Below, in pieces: positions 34,700-46,613 of a DNA stretch of 64,000 nt. Origin of the DNA: Voacanga thouarsii (Eukaryota; Streptophyta; Magnoliopsida; Gentianales; Apocynaceae); assembly GCA_026120185.1 (NCBI GenBank), contig JANUWF010001696.1, positions 310,001-374,000 of the forward strand, written 5' to 3'. The position numbers and the translations under genes were made by a program. The first letter of the stretch is position 1. Every line of letters begins with the position of its first letter. The notes under the pieces are model-generated. The model saw only the letters and a program-made list of their open reading frames with translations. It was not told the origin of the DNA and ran no database searches.

Positions 34700-36040
34700 T
34701 GTTATCCCAAATGGTTTTCTCCTGTGTTTTGATGAATGATAAATATTGATCTGGACTAACATATGTGATTTGTATGTGATAGTATTTTTGGATTATGATA
34801 TCATTAATCATGGTTTTTCATGTCTTACAAAAAAAAAAAAAAAAAAAAGGGACTGCTAAGTAATCTATAGACAATAAAGTTCAAGAAAAATTGAGATCCT
34901 ACCAAAGGAAGTTGCATTCCATGAAAACTTTTGAAGAATTATGTACTTGGATATTATGGTGAATGTATTATTTGTATTTCCTATGTCTCTTTACCTTAAG
35001 TTCAATTTATTTCATATTGAATCACTTAAAACCATTTCAAAAAGAGGTTATTCTTCTCATCCATGTTTTATCTGTAAAAAGAATTTTAGAAGAAAAATTT
35101 TTAGGGACTTTGGTAGAGTCATTTTTAAATAGACCTCTGAAATCCAAAACATCCCTCTAGAGCCTATTTCTAAAGTGCCTAAATTTAAAGTTGTTCAAAA
35201 TATACTTCATGGCAAAAAAACATTATTTTGGATGCACCTTTCAGACACACAATTTTTTACTCTATGAGTTGAAAATCTTGCAAAAGTTGATAGTAGCAAG
35301 TAGCCATTATAAGTCATGATGGCTTTGATTTCAACCCCTATAAAAGCCATTTAAATAGGATTTTCAGTAGGATATTTGCTCTAACATTTTCATGAACATC
35401 TAATAACATTTAAAAACAAGGATCCTTTCAAAATATTTTAAAGGTAAAAAGGTAAAGCTGCTCTATTTGGTGTATATTTGCTGAATCTATGAGTTAGTTC
35501 TATAAATTTCTCTTTAATCTAAGTTGTGTTGAGTTTAAGGAAGTAAAACCCAGTTGGAGTGATCCTTGATTATTTGGTGTGTCAAGGTTGGGAGTAAAAC
35601 TAAGTGTGGAGACCCTTTATTGTAAATTGGTATTACCTTTCACTATTAATTTGAGAAAAAGGTTTGAGTGGTTGAGTTAAAATCCTTAAGTGCATGCTTA
35701 TGGTAGTAGATGTAGATCATTTGAGGATCAAACCACTATAAACTCTTGGGTTCATTCCCTTGCATTTATTTCATAATATTTGATTAGAATTTAACTATTC
35801 ATCTTATTCAAAAAAATAGCACTTCTCTGTGCATTTTTTTATTTAGCTAAACATATATATGTTGAAGAATAGTCTATTTCCTATCATTTGGTAAAGCTTT
35901 GAATGTTCTCTGACTGCATTTAAATCTAGACAAAAAAGCTTCTCTTTTAAAAGTCACCAATTTTCATTCTCCTTCTAGATCTTTAAAAAATCTGTATTTG
36001 CTTGCCACAAACCTTTTTTATCTACCTCTAAGGTTTATCA
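34700..36040 (+). repeat. SIRE-like copia 5' LTR
   Basis: It starts TGTTATCCCAAATGG and ends GGTTTATCA, 1341 bases, directly before a primer-binding site. This start (TGTTAT...AAATG...TTTTGATGAATGA) is typical of the SIRE/Maximus copia lineage. It includes a run of 20 A at 34829-34848. Two overlapping short open frames at 34941-35160 have no known domain. ACCTC at 34695-34699 would be the flanking target site. Confidence 0.65.
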
Positions 36041-36042
36041 AT

Positions 36043-36053
36043 TGGTATCAGAG
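36043..36053 (+). promoter_or_regulatory. Primer-binding site of SIRE-like element
   Basis: TGGTATCAGAG two bases after the LTR end, complementary to initiator methionine tRNA. Confidence 0.8.
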
Positions 36054-36119
36054 TGTTAGTCTACATTGGTTTTGACCTAACAGCCTTGTAAGAAAGATAT
36101 AAATAGCAAATACTTCATC

Positions 36120-37910
36120 CCTACCATATATTGATGGGTCTTCAATAAATAGACTGCCATTGTTCAATAGAAGCAACAATACATTTTGGAAAAATAGAAT
36201 GAAGATCTATATATGCTCATTCAGTTTTGAGCTATAGAATCTGATTGAAAAATGACCATTTGTTCTCTTCAAAGCTTTTGAATGTGGAAAGTTACCTAAA
36301 TAGAACGATGAATATGACAGTAATGATACCTCCAAAATGACCTTAAACTTTCAGGTAATGAACATATTGTGCTATGCTCTTGATGTAAATGAATACAACT
36401 GGATTAGTGGTTGTCATTTAGCTTATGAAATATAGAACTTACTTGAAGTCACCCATGAGGGGACAAATCAAGTAAATGAATCAAAGCTAGGACTCTTGGT
36501 CCATAACTATGAGTTCTTTACTATGAAACCAAATGAAAACATATTTGATATGTTCATGATATACACAAACATTATGAATGAATTGAAGGCTTATGAGAAA
36601 ATCTATTCCCTGGGAGAACAAAATAAAAAAAAAAAAAAAAAACTTGATGCCTTACCAAAATGCTGGCAGCCTAAGACCCTAGCTATGGAAGAGTCTAAAG
36701 CCTTGAATAATCTACCAACTGAAGAACTGATTGGGTCTCTTTTTGCTCATGGAATGAAACTCAAAATGTTTTAAGAACATGTTGATGATGATGGACGCAA
36801 AATAGGAACTGCTTTAAGAACTGCTGATGATGTGGCTAACAGTGAACAATCCAAAAGCGACTAAGGCACTGACCTAGACACTGAGAAATTAGCCACGGTT
36901 ATTGAAAATGTTAGGAAGATGTTCAAAAAAAGAAACTTCAAAATGGGCTAGAAATTTGTAAAAAAGAATAGACAATCTTCTTTCTTCAAACCTCATTGTT
37001 ATGAGTGTAAAAGCACTGAACACTTTGTTGCTACTGTTAAATAGCAAGAGAAAGGGAAGTCAAGCAGAATAAGAAGAAAAGAAAGGACATTAAGACCAAG
37101 AAAGGAAAGGGCTGATCTAGACTTGGGATCTAGATGGAACCGGAACTGAAGAACACAGTGAATCTAAACCTAAAACAGGTAATATATGCTTGTCCATAGA
37201 AGAAAAGGTAAAGCTTACTCCTTCTAATTCTATAACTAAACTACACGATTCTACATGTGAAAATTCAGATAATCCGAGTGAGCTTCTTGTTGACACGTTC
37301 CACGAACTCAAAAGTTGTCCAGGAGAAACAAGGAAATGAAAATGAAAATTGATTCCTTGTTAGATAAGAATGCTAAGCTGTTAAGTAAGAACAAACCTTT
37401 ACTTGATTCCATTAACCATTCATATATTGAGAAAGATGTTATCTTGACTTCTTTACATTATATGTCACTTGAAAATAAATGCCAATGTGACAAAGTAATA
37501 TCTCTTAATACTGTGCTTAGTTACTTTGATGACATGAAAAAAAAAAGGTTGATGATCTGTCCACATGCATTAAGAAGTTCAAAAATTACACAAACAATCT
37601 AGATAAATTGCTTAGAATATATCATGTAGCTAGAGATAGAAATGGTCTCAGTTATAGGCATGTGCACAAAGCTAGAAATTAAAAATCTCTTTTTTTGAAA
37701 GCTAGCTCTTCAAATATAACCCATACTTGTTGTATATATTATGGTAAAGGTGGACACAACACATCTAAATGTCATGTTAGGAAGAAATTAGTATCTAGAA
37801 TGAAATCAGTAAGGAGAATTAAAGGAACAATTACTAACTCTCGAGGACCCAAGAAAGAATGGGCGCTAAAAGTCACTCTTCCATCTTATATATAGGTACA
37901 TTCACCACAA
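36120..37910 (+). pseudogene. SIRE-like gag remnant with two zinc-knuckle regions
   Basis: The N-terminal part reads FWKNRMKIYICSFSFEL and PFVLFKAFE, then an open stretch 36496-36774 with NYEFFTMKPNENIFDMF and LDALPKCWQPKTLAMEESK, the gag core of SIRE-like elements. A coding poly-A run of 18 A at 36625-36642 gives a lysine block and is a probable source of frame slips. A first knuckle at about 36995 (HCYECKSTEHFVATV) lacks its last cysteine. An open stretch 37315-37602 looks coiled-coil-like (KEMKMKIDSLLDKNAKLLSK). A second knuckle at about 37720 (CCIYYGKGGHNTSKC) is partly kept. Many stops: dead. Confidence 0.7.
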
Positions 37911-38561
37911 AAGATAAACTCTACAAAGTGGTTTTTGGATAGTGGATTTTCTAGACATATGACTTAAAATGTAGCATTAATGGAGGACATTTAAGCTGCA
38001 AATGATGGATTTATCATCTTTCGAGATAAGAAAAAGGGAAAAATTATTGGCATAGGTAATTTTGATAAAAGATCCTCTATAACTATTAAGCAAGTGTTGT
38101 CGATTGATGGATTGAAGTACAATTTGCTGAGTCTTAGCCAATTATGTGAAAATAGTTGTAAAGTTAAATTTGAAAAAGATTCATGTACTATCATTGATAA
38201 TTCCAGTAATGAAATCGTATTAATTGCAAACCACATTGGAAATATCTATGTATTATATATTGATGATCTTATTGCTCATAATATAAAATACATTTCCATG
38301 AATGATGATGATGGCTACCTTTGGCATAAAAGGATAGACCATGTATCTATTGTTTTACTAAATAGATTGTCTTCAAAAGAGCTTGTTAGAGGACTGCCCT
38401 GACTGAAATTTGATAAATCTCGTTGTGTGATGCTTGCTAGTTTAGAAAATAAACCAAGACATCTTTTAAACCCAAGAAAATAATTTCGATGACAAAACCT
38501 CTTGAACTTATTCATATCAATTTATTTGGACCCATGAGGAGCACTTTTATGGATTCGGCCA
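37911..38561 (+). pseudogene. SIRE-like protease and pre-integrase remnant
   Basis: KWFLDSGFSRHMT at about 37930 is a copia protease active site (D-S-G kept), followed by a stop. Next come GKIIGIGNFDKRSSITIKQV, then the open stretch 38094-38402 with SIDGLKYNLLSLSQLCENSC and YLWHKRIDHVSIVLLNRLSS, the GAG-pre-integrase domain. The integrase begins ELIHINLFGP and is cut at 38561 by a minus-strand LTR. The rest of integrase and RT are not found downstream in this family. Confidence 0.75.
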
Positions 38562-40461
38562 TGTAAGAGCATACATGTAGTGGAAAATAAAACCAAAATC
38601 CCTTTTAAAGATCACATGTATGTCAATTAAAATGGGTAAGAAAACAAGTTATAGGATCTACCTGTTGTAGCCTTAATTCAAAATTTTCTTCAATTCCCCT
38701 ACTGCTGCAATCACAATCACAACTGTTCTGTGATCGATTGCTCACTACAGCCTCTGAAGTCCAAGTGAGGACTGCCCCTAATAGTATCCACACAAAGGCT
38801 TAATTACTCACAAGAAACCCGCCCAATACTATGGTAGTAGAACAAGAGGCGGCTAGGGTTTTAGAGTTGGAGAAAATGAGATTCATAGATAAATAGTTTT
38901 TGTGTATCATATATCCCTCAGAGGAAATGATTTCCTCTTTTTATAATTTTTAAAATTTATGCTAATTGCAATAAGTCCTCCAAGATCAACCGACTACAAC
39001 TGAGTCCTTGAAGTTTATATCTTTACAATTAGGCCCCATGAATTATAACAACTTAAAGTTCACCTATAACTCATTTTCTCCCCACAATTACCCTAACAAT
39101 ATTATCAAATAATATATTGAGTACTCAAAAATTTATTGCGTGTGACCTATTAGGTTTCCTGGTCTATTAGTAGCGAAATTTGAATTAATCCAAACGCCTT
39201 TGGGATTAATAATTCTTAATAATTTAGAATTACCTTCTTAATTCTAATTAGAATTAGCTTATTAATTCTTCAATTAATAAAACCATATTCAACATATCAT
39301 CAGCGGTATCTAGCAACACATCATGACCGCCCAAGAGTCCAGGAAGTCAAGTGGCTTGACATGAACCCTTCAACAACAAACTGCAGTACAATAAATTCCT
39401 TTTAGCTTACAATATCTCATTCAGTATGGAGTATGAAATTAGTACTAACTCCCTCCAGAATATAAATTAATTCTGGCCCAAATATAATAGTACTCGTACT
39501 AGAAATCCACTTCTCTACATGTGTGTCAATTGGAATTGTTTACAACATACAATCACCTTGGCTAAAGATTTCATGAGTAATAATTCTAACAAGTGACCGT
39601 GAGATATTCGCCCTTACTATTAGGAGTGGTGAATCCTTTAGTGATCATCTCAACTACTTTTGTTTACCTCACATTGTACTCAATATCCATCCCTTGGGCG
39701 GTTCTCGATCTGGCTCTAGAGATTAGAATCAAAGCACAATGCTCAGTAAATAATGTACCTTGGAGATCTCAAGTCTAAGGATACTTGCACGTTTACTATT
39801 GTGAAATTCTATCACTGGCACTACAAAGTTATCCATGTAGTTCAAGAAGGATCGATCAAATTGAGATCCTGCCTCAACTACTTTCGTTTACCTCATTTTG
39901 TACCCAATGTCCATATCATAGGTGGCCCTCGATCTGGCTTCGACAATTGGAATCAAAGTACAATACTTAACAAATAAAATACCTTGGAGATCTCGAGTCT
40001 AAGGATACTTGCACATTTGCTATAGCGAGATTCTATCAGTGGCACTGCATAGTTATCCATATGATTATCTCAAAGTCAGGTCATCCACTGTACTTGTTCT
40101 ATAAACAAGCATCCACATGTTAACTTTCAATATCTCAATACTCACGGATATGAGAACCACCTCCTGATCATATTAGGAAGTCTAACACGTGCTATTCTTA
40201 ATGCATTAATGATATCATATCTCATTAATACTACGACTAGCAATTATTTAAGTACTAACACTATATAGTGTAGTAGGAATCTCACATCATGATCTCTATC
40301 ATAATTTTCTTAACATAGTGTTGCACTAGGGACTTTATCTAACTGTTATTTTACATAAAAGAAAGGAAAACAAATTGAAAGAGATAGATAATGCCTTGTA
40401 TTATAAAACAAACGTGTCATATATAAAGTACAAGTGATTGCTCTAAAGCACAACACTAACA
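38562..40461 (-). repeat. Tork/TAR-like copia LTR (C1), minus strand
   Basis: On the minus strand it starts TGTTAGTGTTGTGC and ends GCTCTTACA; 1900 bases. It matches, with divergence, the LTR at 44928-46613: both contain GTAGCGAAAT.TAAATTAATCC, TTCTTAACA.AGT.TTGCAC and CACTA.CCAGTGTAGTAGGAA-type blocks. GGCGGCTAGGGTTT (about 38850) is a common LTR leader word. No target-site duplication is seen: GGCCA on the left, CTATG on the right. It also contains two short repeated blocks (39590-39780 and 39850-40030) that look like a local duplication, each with GGAGATCTC.AGTCTAAGGATACTTGCAC. Confidence 0.65.
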
Positions 40462-41080
40462 CTATGACCTTAGTTAGCAGATATTAGTCAAGCTCCGAAG
40501 ATGTTCATTAGCAAGCTGTAAAGCATATTCTCAAATACCTTAAGGGAATGATAGATTATGTACTGGTTTACAAGGCTAATAACTTGGTTCTTATAGGATA
40601 CACAGACTCAGACTTTTACGTAATAAGGATGAGAGAAAATCTACTAGTGGATATGTCTTCATTTTGTTTGGAGAAGTAATTTCATGGAAGAGTATTAAGC
40701 AATCCTGCATTGCTAACTCAACTATAGAAGCTCAATATGTGAAATCTTCGGAGGCATCCAATGAAGCAGTCTGGCTCCAGAAGTTCCTTACGAACTTGGA
40801 GTCGTGCCACCGATGGGCAAGCTAAGTGCATTATATTGCGACAACATAACCACGGTCTTGCAATATAAAGAATTGAGGAACCACAAAAATGGGAAGCATA
40901 TAGAGAGGAAGTACCACATAATTCGTGAATGTATTCAGAGACGGGAAGTCATAGTGGAATAAATTTTCTCAGAGAACAATGTAGTTGATCTATTTACTCA
41001 GCCTTTGGCTAAGAGAGTCTTTAGAAGACAACTAGATGCCATAGGGGTGGGCACCTATGGACTAACATATTATTAGACTA
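40462..41080 (+). pseudogene. Tork-like copia RNase H remnant
   Basis: The plus strand reads QAVKHILKYLKGMIDYVLVYK, IGYTDSDF, then KSTSGYVFILFGEVISWKSI and IANSTIEAQYVKSSEASNEA with VWLQKFLTNLE. This is the copia RNase H with its Asp and Glu in place. The tail (about 40850-41060) is frameshifted. It belongs to a Tork/Angela-type element, not to the SIRE-like element to its left, so the two halves come from different sources. A polypurine-like CAACTGGGAGTTT leads into the LTR. Confidence 0.75.
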
Positions 41081-41092
41081 CAACTGGGAGTT

Positions 41093-42665
41093 TGTTGGAG
41101 CATATACCCATTAAGATAAGACTATATTTTTTATGTAATTCTAATTAAATTAATAAAAGTTTTGTTCTCACAAATTGTTTATGTTTTCTCAACTGAATTT
41201 TTGAATTATTTCATTAGAAAAGACTCATTGTGTTTAAGTAAGTGATCCATGTGAATGGAGGTCTTTTACAGTAAAGTATAGGCCACGGGTTACTTAACAC
41301 ATAAACTATTGTTCTTAACTGGATGATGAGAATGAAAATCTCATCAACATAAGGTTATTATGCTATGAATTCCAGGTAGGGAATGGCTTACCTTTAGCTA
41401 GTGAGTAATCCTCTCATTTCATAACATAAGCCTATTTCGAATACGTAGAACTGGACCTGTAGTAGTAGTTTCTAAAATCACTATATGGTAGAAATCTAGA
41501 CTACTACTGTTATAGCGTAGACTTATACCCTACGGCTTATGTATATATTGGTGGTTTGGCGAAGCTAGAAGCGTATATTTTGATATACTACAGTTGAGGT
41601 TCTATCGTAGGACCGATATACTAGTATGTTGCGTATATATAACTAGTTAGTTATGACAAACTTGTATAAGATATATTCTATGCTATATTGCCCCTTATGA
41701 CTATTCAAACCTGGGAACATGACTTAGATGTTTGCTTTAAGGTAACTCTCTTGGAAAGCAGAAATATTCTAGGAAGTTGTGGATCAATGGACTAAAGGTC
41801 GAACGATAGAAGATGTTATTTAGAGAGGTGTTAGTACACTATTCCTTTCTGAATGTATGATATTACGTAAAGGGGTATATTTGTTATAAAACATGTAGGT
41901 CAGAGAATTTGTCAACACGGCATTGTCCTTAGGGTTAATATTTCCTTATCGTGATATTATAAAATATTTAAAATGCAAAACATAAATATTTATATTACAG
42001 GGGTATTTTGGTCATTTTAGTAGCCAAGGTAATGTATTTTTTTATCCTCGAAATAGCCCATAAGTCCTAATTAGCTTTAGGTTAAGCAAAATAGTCTTTT
42101 ATTTTATTCAAGTAGCCTGGTTTATTTTTTGTGCTCAAATAAAATAAAAGGTCCAAAGAGAGAAATAGTTAATTATTTTAGTGGGTTAATTAATTGTTTA
42201 GGGCTTGAACCCTATTTCAATAATTAGAATTAACGTGGGCCTAAACTATAATAGACTATAGTGTTGGATTGTTTTATTTGGGTTGTATAACTAATTATTT
42301 CTTAGACTTATTATTGGTCCTAGCCTAAATAATTAATTTTACCTAATAGTCTGAACCAGGGTTCATTAGGCTAGGCCTATTTAGCTTGGGGCTATCTATG
42401 CATGCCTGCTATTCTACACAAAAGAGAGATTAGGTTGGTGAAGATTTTTTGAATAAGGGAAAAATCGAACATGGGATATGGTCGATCTCTGGAATTCAAA
42501 AACTACAAGAATTCATCTATCTTCAAGTTCTTGATGCTCTATTAGGTTTTCTTTATTTGTGTCAACCGAATTTTCTGGTGGAGACAAAAAACCTGAGGAA
42601 TGTATTCTCTTGATATTGCACTTTAGTATTTGTCAAGAGACTTAATAGACTACGTTGACCCAACA
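41093..42665 (+). repeat. Angela-like copia 3' LTR, plus strand
   Basis: It starts TGTTGGAGCATATACCC after a polypurine-like tract and ends GACCCAACA, giving TGTTGG...CCAACA inverted ends; 1573 bases. No primer site follows, in keeping with a 3' LTR. The family is the same superfamily as the pieces at 20476, 24770, 33870 and the arms of the inverted repeat at 43225. Notable landmarks: AGGGGTATTTTGGTCATTTTAG at about 42000 and AGTCCTAATTAGC at about 42062. Confidence 0.7.
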
Positions 42666-43224
42666 GCTTTCACTGGTTAAAATTGGGTAGTTAACATATT
42701 CTGGAAGATTGGAAGTGTGGCGTTCATGCCCAGACAAAGCCGTCGACTTGCAGGTTTTGATCCTAAGGCATCTACTAGTGTACCAATGCCAATTCTATCA
42801 ATTCAACCTAAGCTACTAGGAAAAAGGAATTGCAGAGGTATACATCTTATCAAAATGGCTTTCGTTGTCTCTTTTTCTGCATTTTCATTATTTCTGTTTA
42901 GCTTCTTGGGCCACGATCCACCTTCAAGCCAGTGTCGGTTCAATTCTGTGAAATGAAACCAAGTTCAACATGGAGTCAGCGCCGATCCAAGTTCTCCAGC
43001 CATCACCGAGTTATTTCTGCTTGGCTACCCCTCTTTTGGAGATTGCTGAGTTGGTGCTGGTTCTTCTCTGTTTTGGCTCTCTATCTCTCTTCTTGCATCT
43101 AAGACTTGAATGGACATCAACACCTGATCCATATGTTAATGGTCCTCAAATGTTTGGTAGATTGATGTCTCTTCCTTCTTGAACATAAGCATCATGATGG
43201 GATAGATTCTCATCATCTATCAGC
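42666..43224. other. Region without gene, with GC-rich island (d)
   Basis: Open stretches at 42717-42956 and 42970-43182 have no domain. The first begins FMPRQSRRLAGFDPKAS, which might be a gag start, but nothing supports that. GC words cluster at 42905-43065: AGCCAGTGTCGGTTC, GAGTCAGCGCCGATCC, AGCCATCACCGAG and TTGGTGCTGGTT. The element to which this belongs is not recognised. Confidence 0.35.
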
Positions 43225-44165
43225 TAAAACAACTTAGTCGATTAGACCAAGCCAAACTAGGCTTGGGTTTAGTGCTTGGATCATTTAGTCCAGTCTATTG
43301 AGTTATCTTTTAATTAATTTATTTATTCTTGAACTAATAAAGGCCTATAAAAAATAATTTAATTAACCTAAATAGACTAAAATAATTTCTCAAGCTTTTC
43401 CTAGTTTAGACCCAAGCTAATCCTAATTATCCAATATGGGCTCAAACATTGAATAATTAATTATCATGATAAGCCAAATAATTCATCTATTCTCTCTTTG
43501 TAGTTTTTATTTTATTCTAGCCCAATAATAAATTAGACAAGCTGAATAAAATAAAATCCTCTTTCTGAAAGACTATTTCTTAACCCAAAAAATTAATTAG
43601 GACTTACAGGCTATTTCTAGGACTAAAAGACATATTGTCCTTTAGGTCAATATTTTTCTTATAGTGATAATAGGAAATATTTAAAATATAAAATATAACT
43701 ATTTCTATAATAGGGGTATTTTGATTATTTTAGTAATCAAGGATAATGTGCATTTTGGTCCTTGAAATAGTTCGTAAGTCCTAATTAATTATTCAGGCTA
43801 AGGAAATGGTTTTTCAGAAGGAGGATTTTATTTTATTAAGTTTATCTAATTTATTATTGGGCTAGGAAAAAAAAATGGTCCAAAGAGAGAATAGATTAAT
43901 TATCTAGTTTAATGGGTTAATTAATTTTATAGGGCTTGAACCCAGAGTGGATAATTAGGATTAGCCTGGGTCTAAACTAGAAAAAGCTTGAGAAATTAGT
44001 TAAGTACATCTTGGTTAATTAAATTATTTATTTAAGGGTTTTTATTAGTCCAAGAATAAATAAATAGACTGGATTATTTATGCTAACTCAATTAATTGGA
44101 CTAAAGGATCCAAGCACTATACCAGTTCAACTTGGGCTAATTGGCTTAGTCGTTTAAGTGAATAG
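43225..44165. repeat. Large imperfect inverted repeat made of LTR sequence
   Basis: The left arm, about 43225-43638, is the reverse complement of the right arm, about 43744-44165, apart from scattered mismatches and small gaps. About 105 bases separate them. Paired landmarks are CTTAGTCGATTAGACC with GGCTTAGTCGTTTAAG, TCCTCTTTCTGAAAGAC with TTTTCAGAAGGAGGA, and TTAATTAGGACTTACAGGC with GTAAGTCCTAATTAATT. The right arm plus spacer is colinear with 41925-42400 of the plus-strand Angela-like LTR, but the arms resemble each other more than that LTR. A transcript could form a long hairpin. Confidence 0.75.
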
Positions 44166-44927
44166 ACCCTAGTGATATGTATTCTGTTAGGGTTTGGAAT
44201 CCCAAAAATATAGAGATACGTGATCAGTGTGATTGGAGAGATCTCTCATAGACATGACTCTTGCTGACAGAGTCGCTCTCCTGTTGAAAATAGTTTTCTT
44301 TGGTTCTCCTTGTCTTTTCTAGTAGAAGGAAAAAGGAAGAATATCTTCTTGATACAACTTGTTAGCAAATGGTCAAGAAGATTAGAGACCAAAGTTCCTT
44401 AGCCTTATTATCTTTCATCGGCGATATTAGGTAGAGGATATATTCTGAAAAATCATAGACCATACATTCATGCAAAGAAGTAGAAGGAGGCTAAGGGACA
44501 TTCAGCAGAAAGTACAGTGCAAATATCAATGATAGAACAACCAAACACATCTGCATAGCCTAAGCAATCAAAGACTATTCCAAAATGCAGAGGTATAATT
44601 TCAAAAAACTTTCCACTGCATACTGTTTCTTTTCCATGCTTCTATATTTTTATCTTCCATGTTGGCCTCGATCTACTTTTAATCACTAGGATGAAATTCT
44701 CACACTCTCTTTCTTCATGTTTTCAGGTTGTCAGTTTTGAAGTTTATGACTCTTTTAAGAGACTAGAATTTATTATATTGTTTCTTTGCAATAATTTTTT
44801 ATTGAAACATTTGTTTTTGTTAGCTTGAGACTTTTATAAGTATCTAGATACAATGAATAGGGATAATTTATTTTCTTTTGAGTTTTGTTACCCCATTATA
44901 AAAACCCCTGGTCCTCAGGGTAATATC
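44166..44927. other. Region without gene; possible end of a Tekay-like LTR
   Basis: Nothing coding is seen. From about 44700 the order TGTTTTCAGGTTG, TTGTTTCTTTGC, TTTTGTTACCCCATTATAAAA and ACCCCTGGTCCTCAGGGTAA echoes the 3' end of the Tekay-type LTRs (TTTTCAGG, then AAAGACCCCTTGTCC). The last words are far too decayed for certainty. It is cut by the copia LTR at 44928. Confidence 0.3.
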
Positions 44928-46613
44928 TGTAGATTAAACAGTCATGCAATCAATATTACACGGTAGAAGAAAACTAAAACCGCATTCCAAGGATCACTTA
45001 TACACATTATTATGAAAGAAAGAAAGGTAAGGAAAATACCTTCGTGCTTTGCTACTTTCGCTACTATTCAAATTTTCTTCTCTCACCTGATGGTGACATC
45101 GAACAATCATTTCAACAAGCCGCCATTTGGTCACAACCACTGCAACTCAGGAGTTGAACTGCCTCCAACAATAATCCACACAAGGACCACTTAGTTCTAC
45201 CGTAAATAAGATGCTAGTATATTCACGGTGGCTAGGGTTTGTAAAAGAAGAAGAAAGCTCGAGATATTAGAAGACATTTTTCGTCTAATTCTATCATCTA
45301 ACCATTGCACTGCATAACTGAATATATGCTTCATTTTTGCTTACCAGAATCCTTAAAAAATAAGGATTCCTTAAATTCTAATTAGTATTATAATTTTTCC
45401 TAATTAAAATATGGCTCACAAATTATAACTAATTACAATTCGACCACAACAACTTCTTTTTCTAAAATAACCTTGTAATGTTATCAAATAGCATCCCGAA
45501 TACTTTATCCTTTATTGTGTATAACCCATTAGGTTTCCTAGTCTATTGGTAGCGAAATATAAATTAATCCAAACATCTTTCAGATTAATAATCCTTAATA
45601 ATTAGAATTAACTTATTAATTCTAATTATGATTGATTTTTTATTTTCGTAATTAATAAATCTATATTCAGCAGATTATGTGTGACATCTTGAAATACATC
45701 ACGACCACATAAAAATCCAAAAAGTCAAGTAGCTTGACATGAGCATTTCAATAGCAAACATCAGCGCAATAAACTCCTTTCACTATACAACATCTCAGTT
45801 GGTTTAGAGTATGAAATTAGTGCCAACTCTTTCCAGAATATCAACTAATTCTAGCCAAATATTTTAGTACTTGTTCCCATAATCCATTACTCATCAATAT
45901 GTATCAATTGGAACTATTTCCAATACATAGTAGCCTTGGCCAAAGACTTCTTGAGTAGTGATTCCTATAGGTAGCCATGAGAAATTTGCCCTTACTATTA
46001 GGAGTGGTGAATACTTTATTGATTCTCTCTACTATATTATTTTGCTTCACATTGTACCCAATATCTATCCCATAGGCGGTCTTGTCAAGACTCCAGAGAT
46101 TGAAATCAATGTACAACGCTGAGCAAACAAAATGCCTTGCAGATCTCAAGTCTAAGGATACTTGCATATTTGCTATGTTGAGATTTTATCACTAGAACTA
46201 AATAGTTATCTACGTGATTATCTCATAGCTAGGTCATCTAATGTACTTGTTCTAGTAACAAGCATCCACTTAACTTTAAGTATCACTATACTCACGGGCA
46301 TGCGAACCATTTCCTGATTAAATAAGGAAGTATAACTCGTTGTAGTTTTGACGCATTAATGGTGTCCTATCTCATTAATACTCTGACTAGAGATTATTTA
46401 AGTATGAACACTATCCAGTGTAGTAGGAACTTCACATCAAGATCTCTATCATGATTTTCTTAACACAGTATTGCACTTGGGATTTTGGCTAACAGTTATA
46501 TTCACACAATAATATAAATAAAACAAAGTAACAGATAAAGAATGCCTTGTATTATTAAATAAATATGCAAAAGACAAAATACATGTGATTGCCTATAAAG
46601 TATAACACTTACA
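44928..46613 (-). repeat. Copia-B 3' LTR (C2, Tork/TAR-like), minus strand
   Basis: On the minus strand it starts TGTAAGTGTTATACTTTATAGG after a polypurine-like GTGGGAGTTTG (46614-46625) and ends TTTAATCTACA; 1686 bases. It is a relative of the LTR at 38562-40461. An 87-codon minus-strand open frame at 45904-46167 lies wholly inside it and shows no domain. ATATC at 44923-44927 would be the flanking target site. Confidence 0.65.

Noticed and set aside
34829..34848. Run of 20 A that could be the tail of a LINE, SINE or retrogene
   Set aside because: It lies inside a SIRE-like LTR with defined ends, and nothing upstream looks like a retroposed gene or LINE.
38557..40466. Simple insertion of a solo copia LTR (38562-40461) with duplication
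   Set aside because: The flanking five bases GGCCA and CTATG do not match, and the two sides belong to different elements.
42717..42956. Possible gag start (MPRQSRRLAGFDP) or host gene exon
   Set aside because: No further gag text, no splice pattern and no homologous domain could be recognised.
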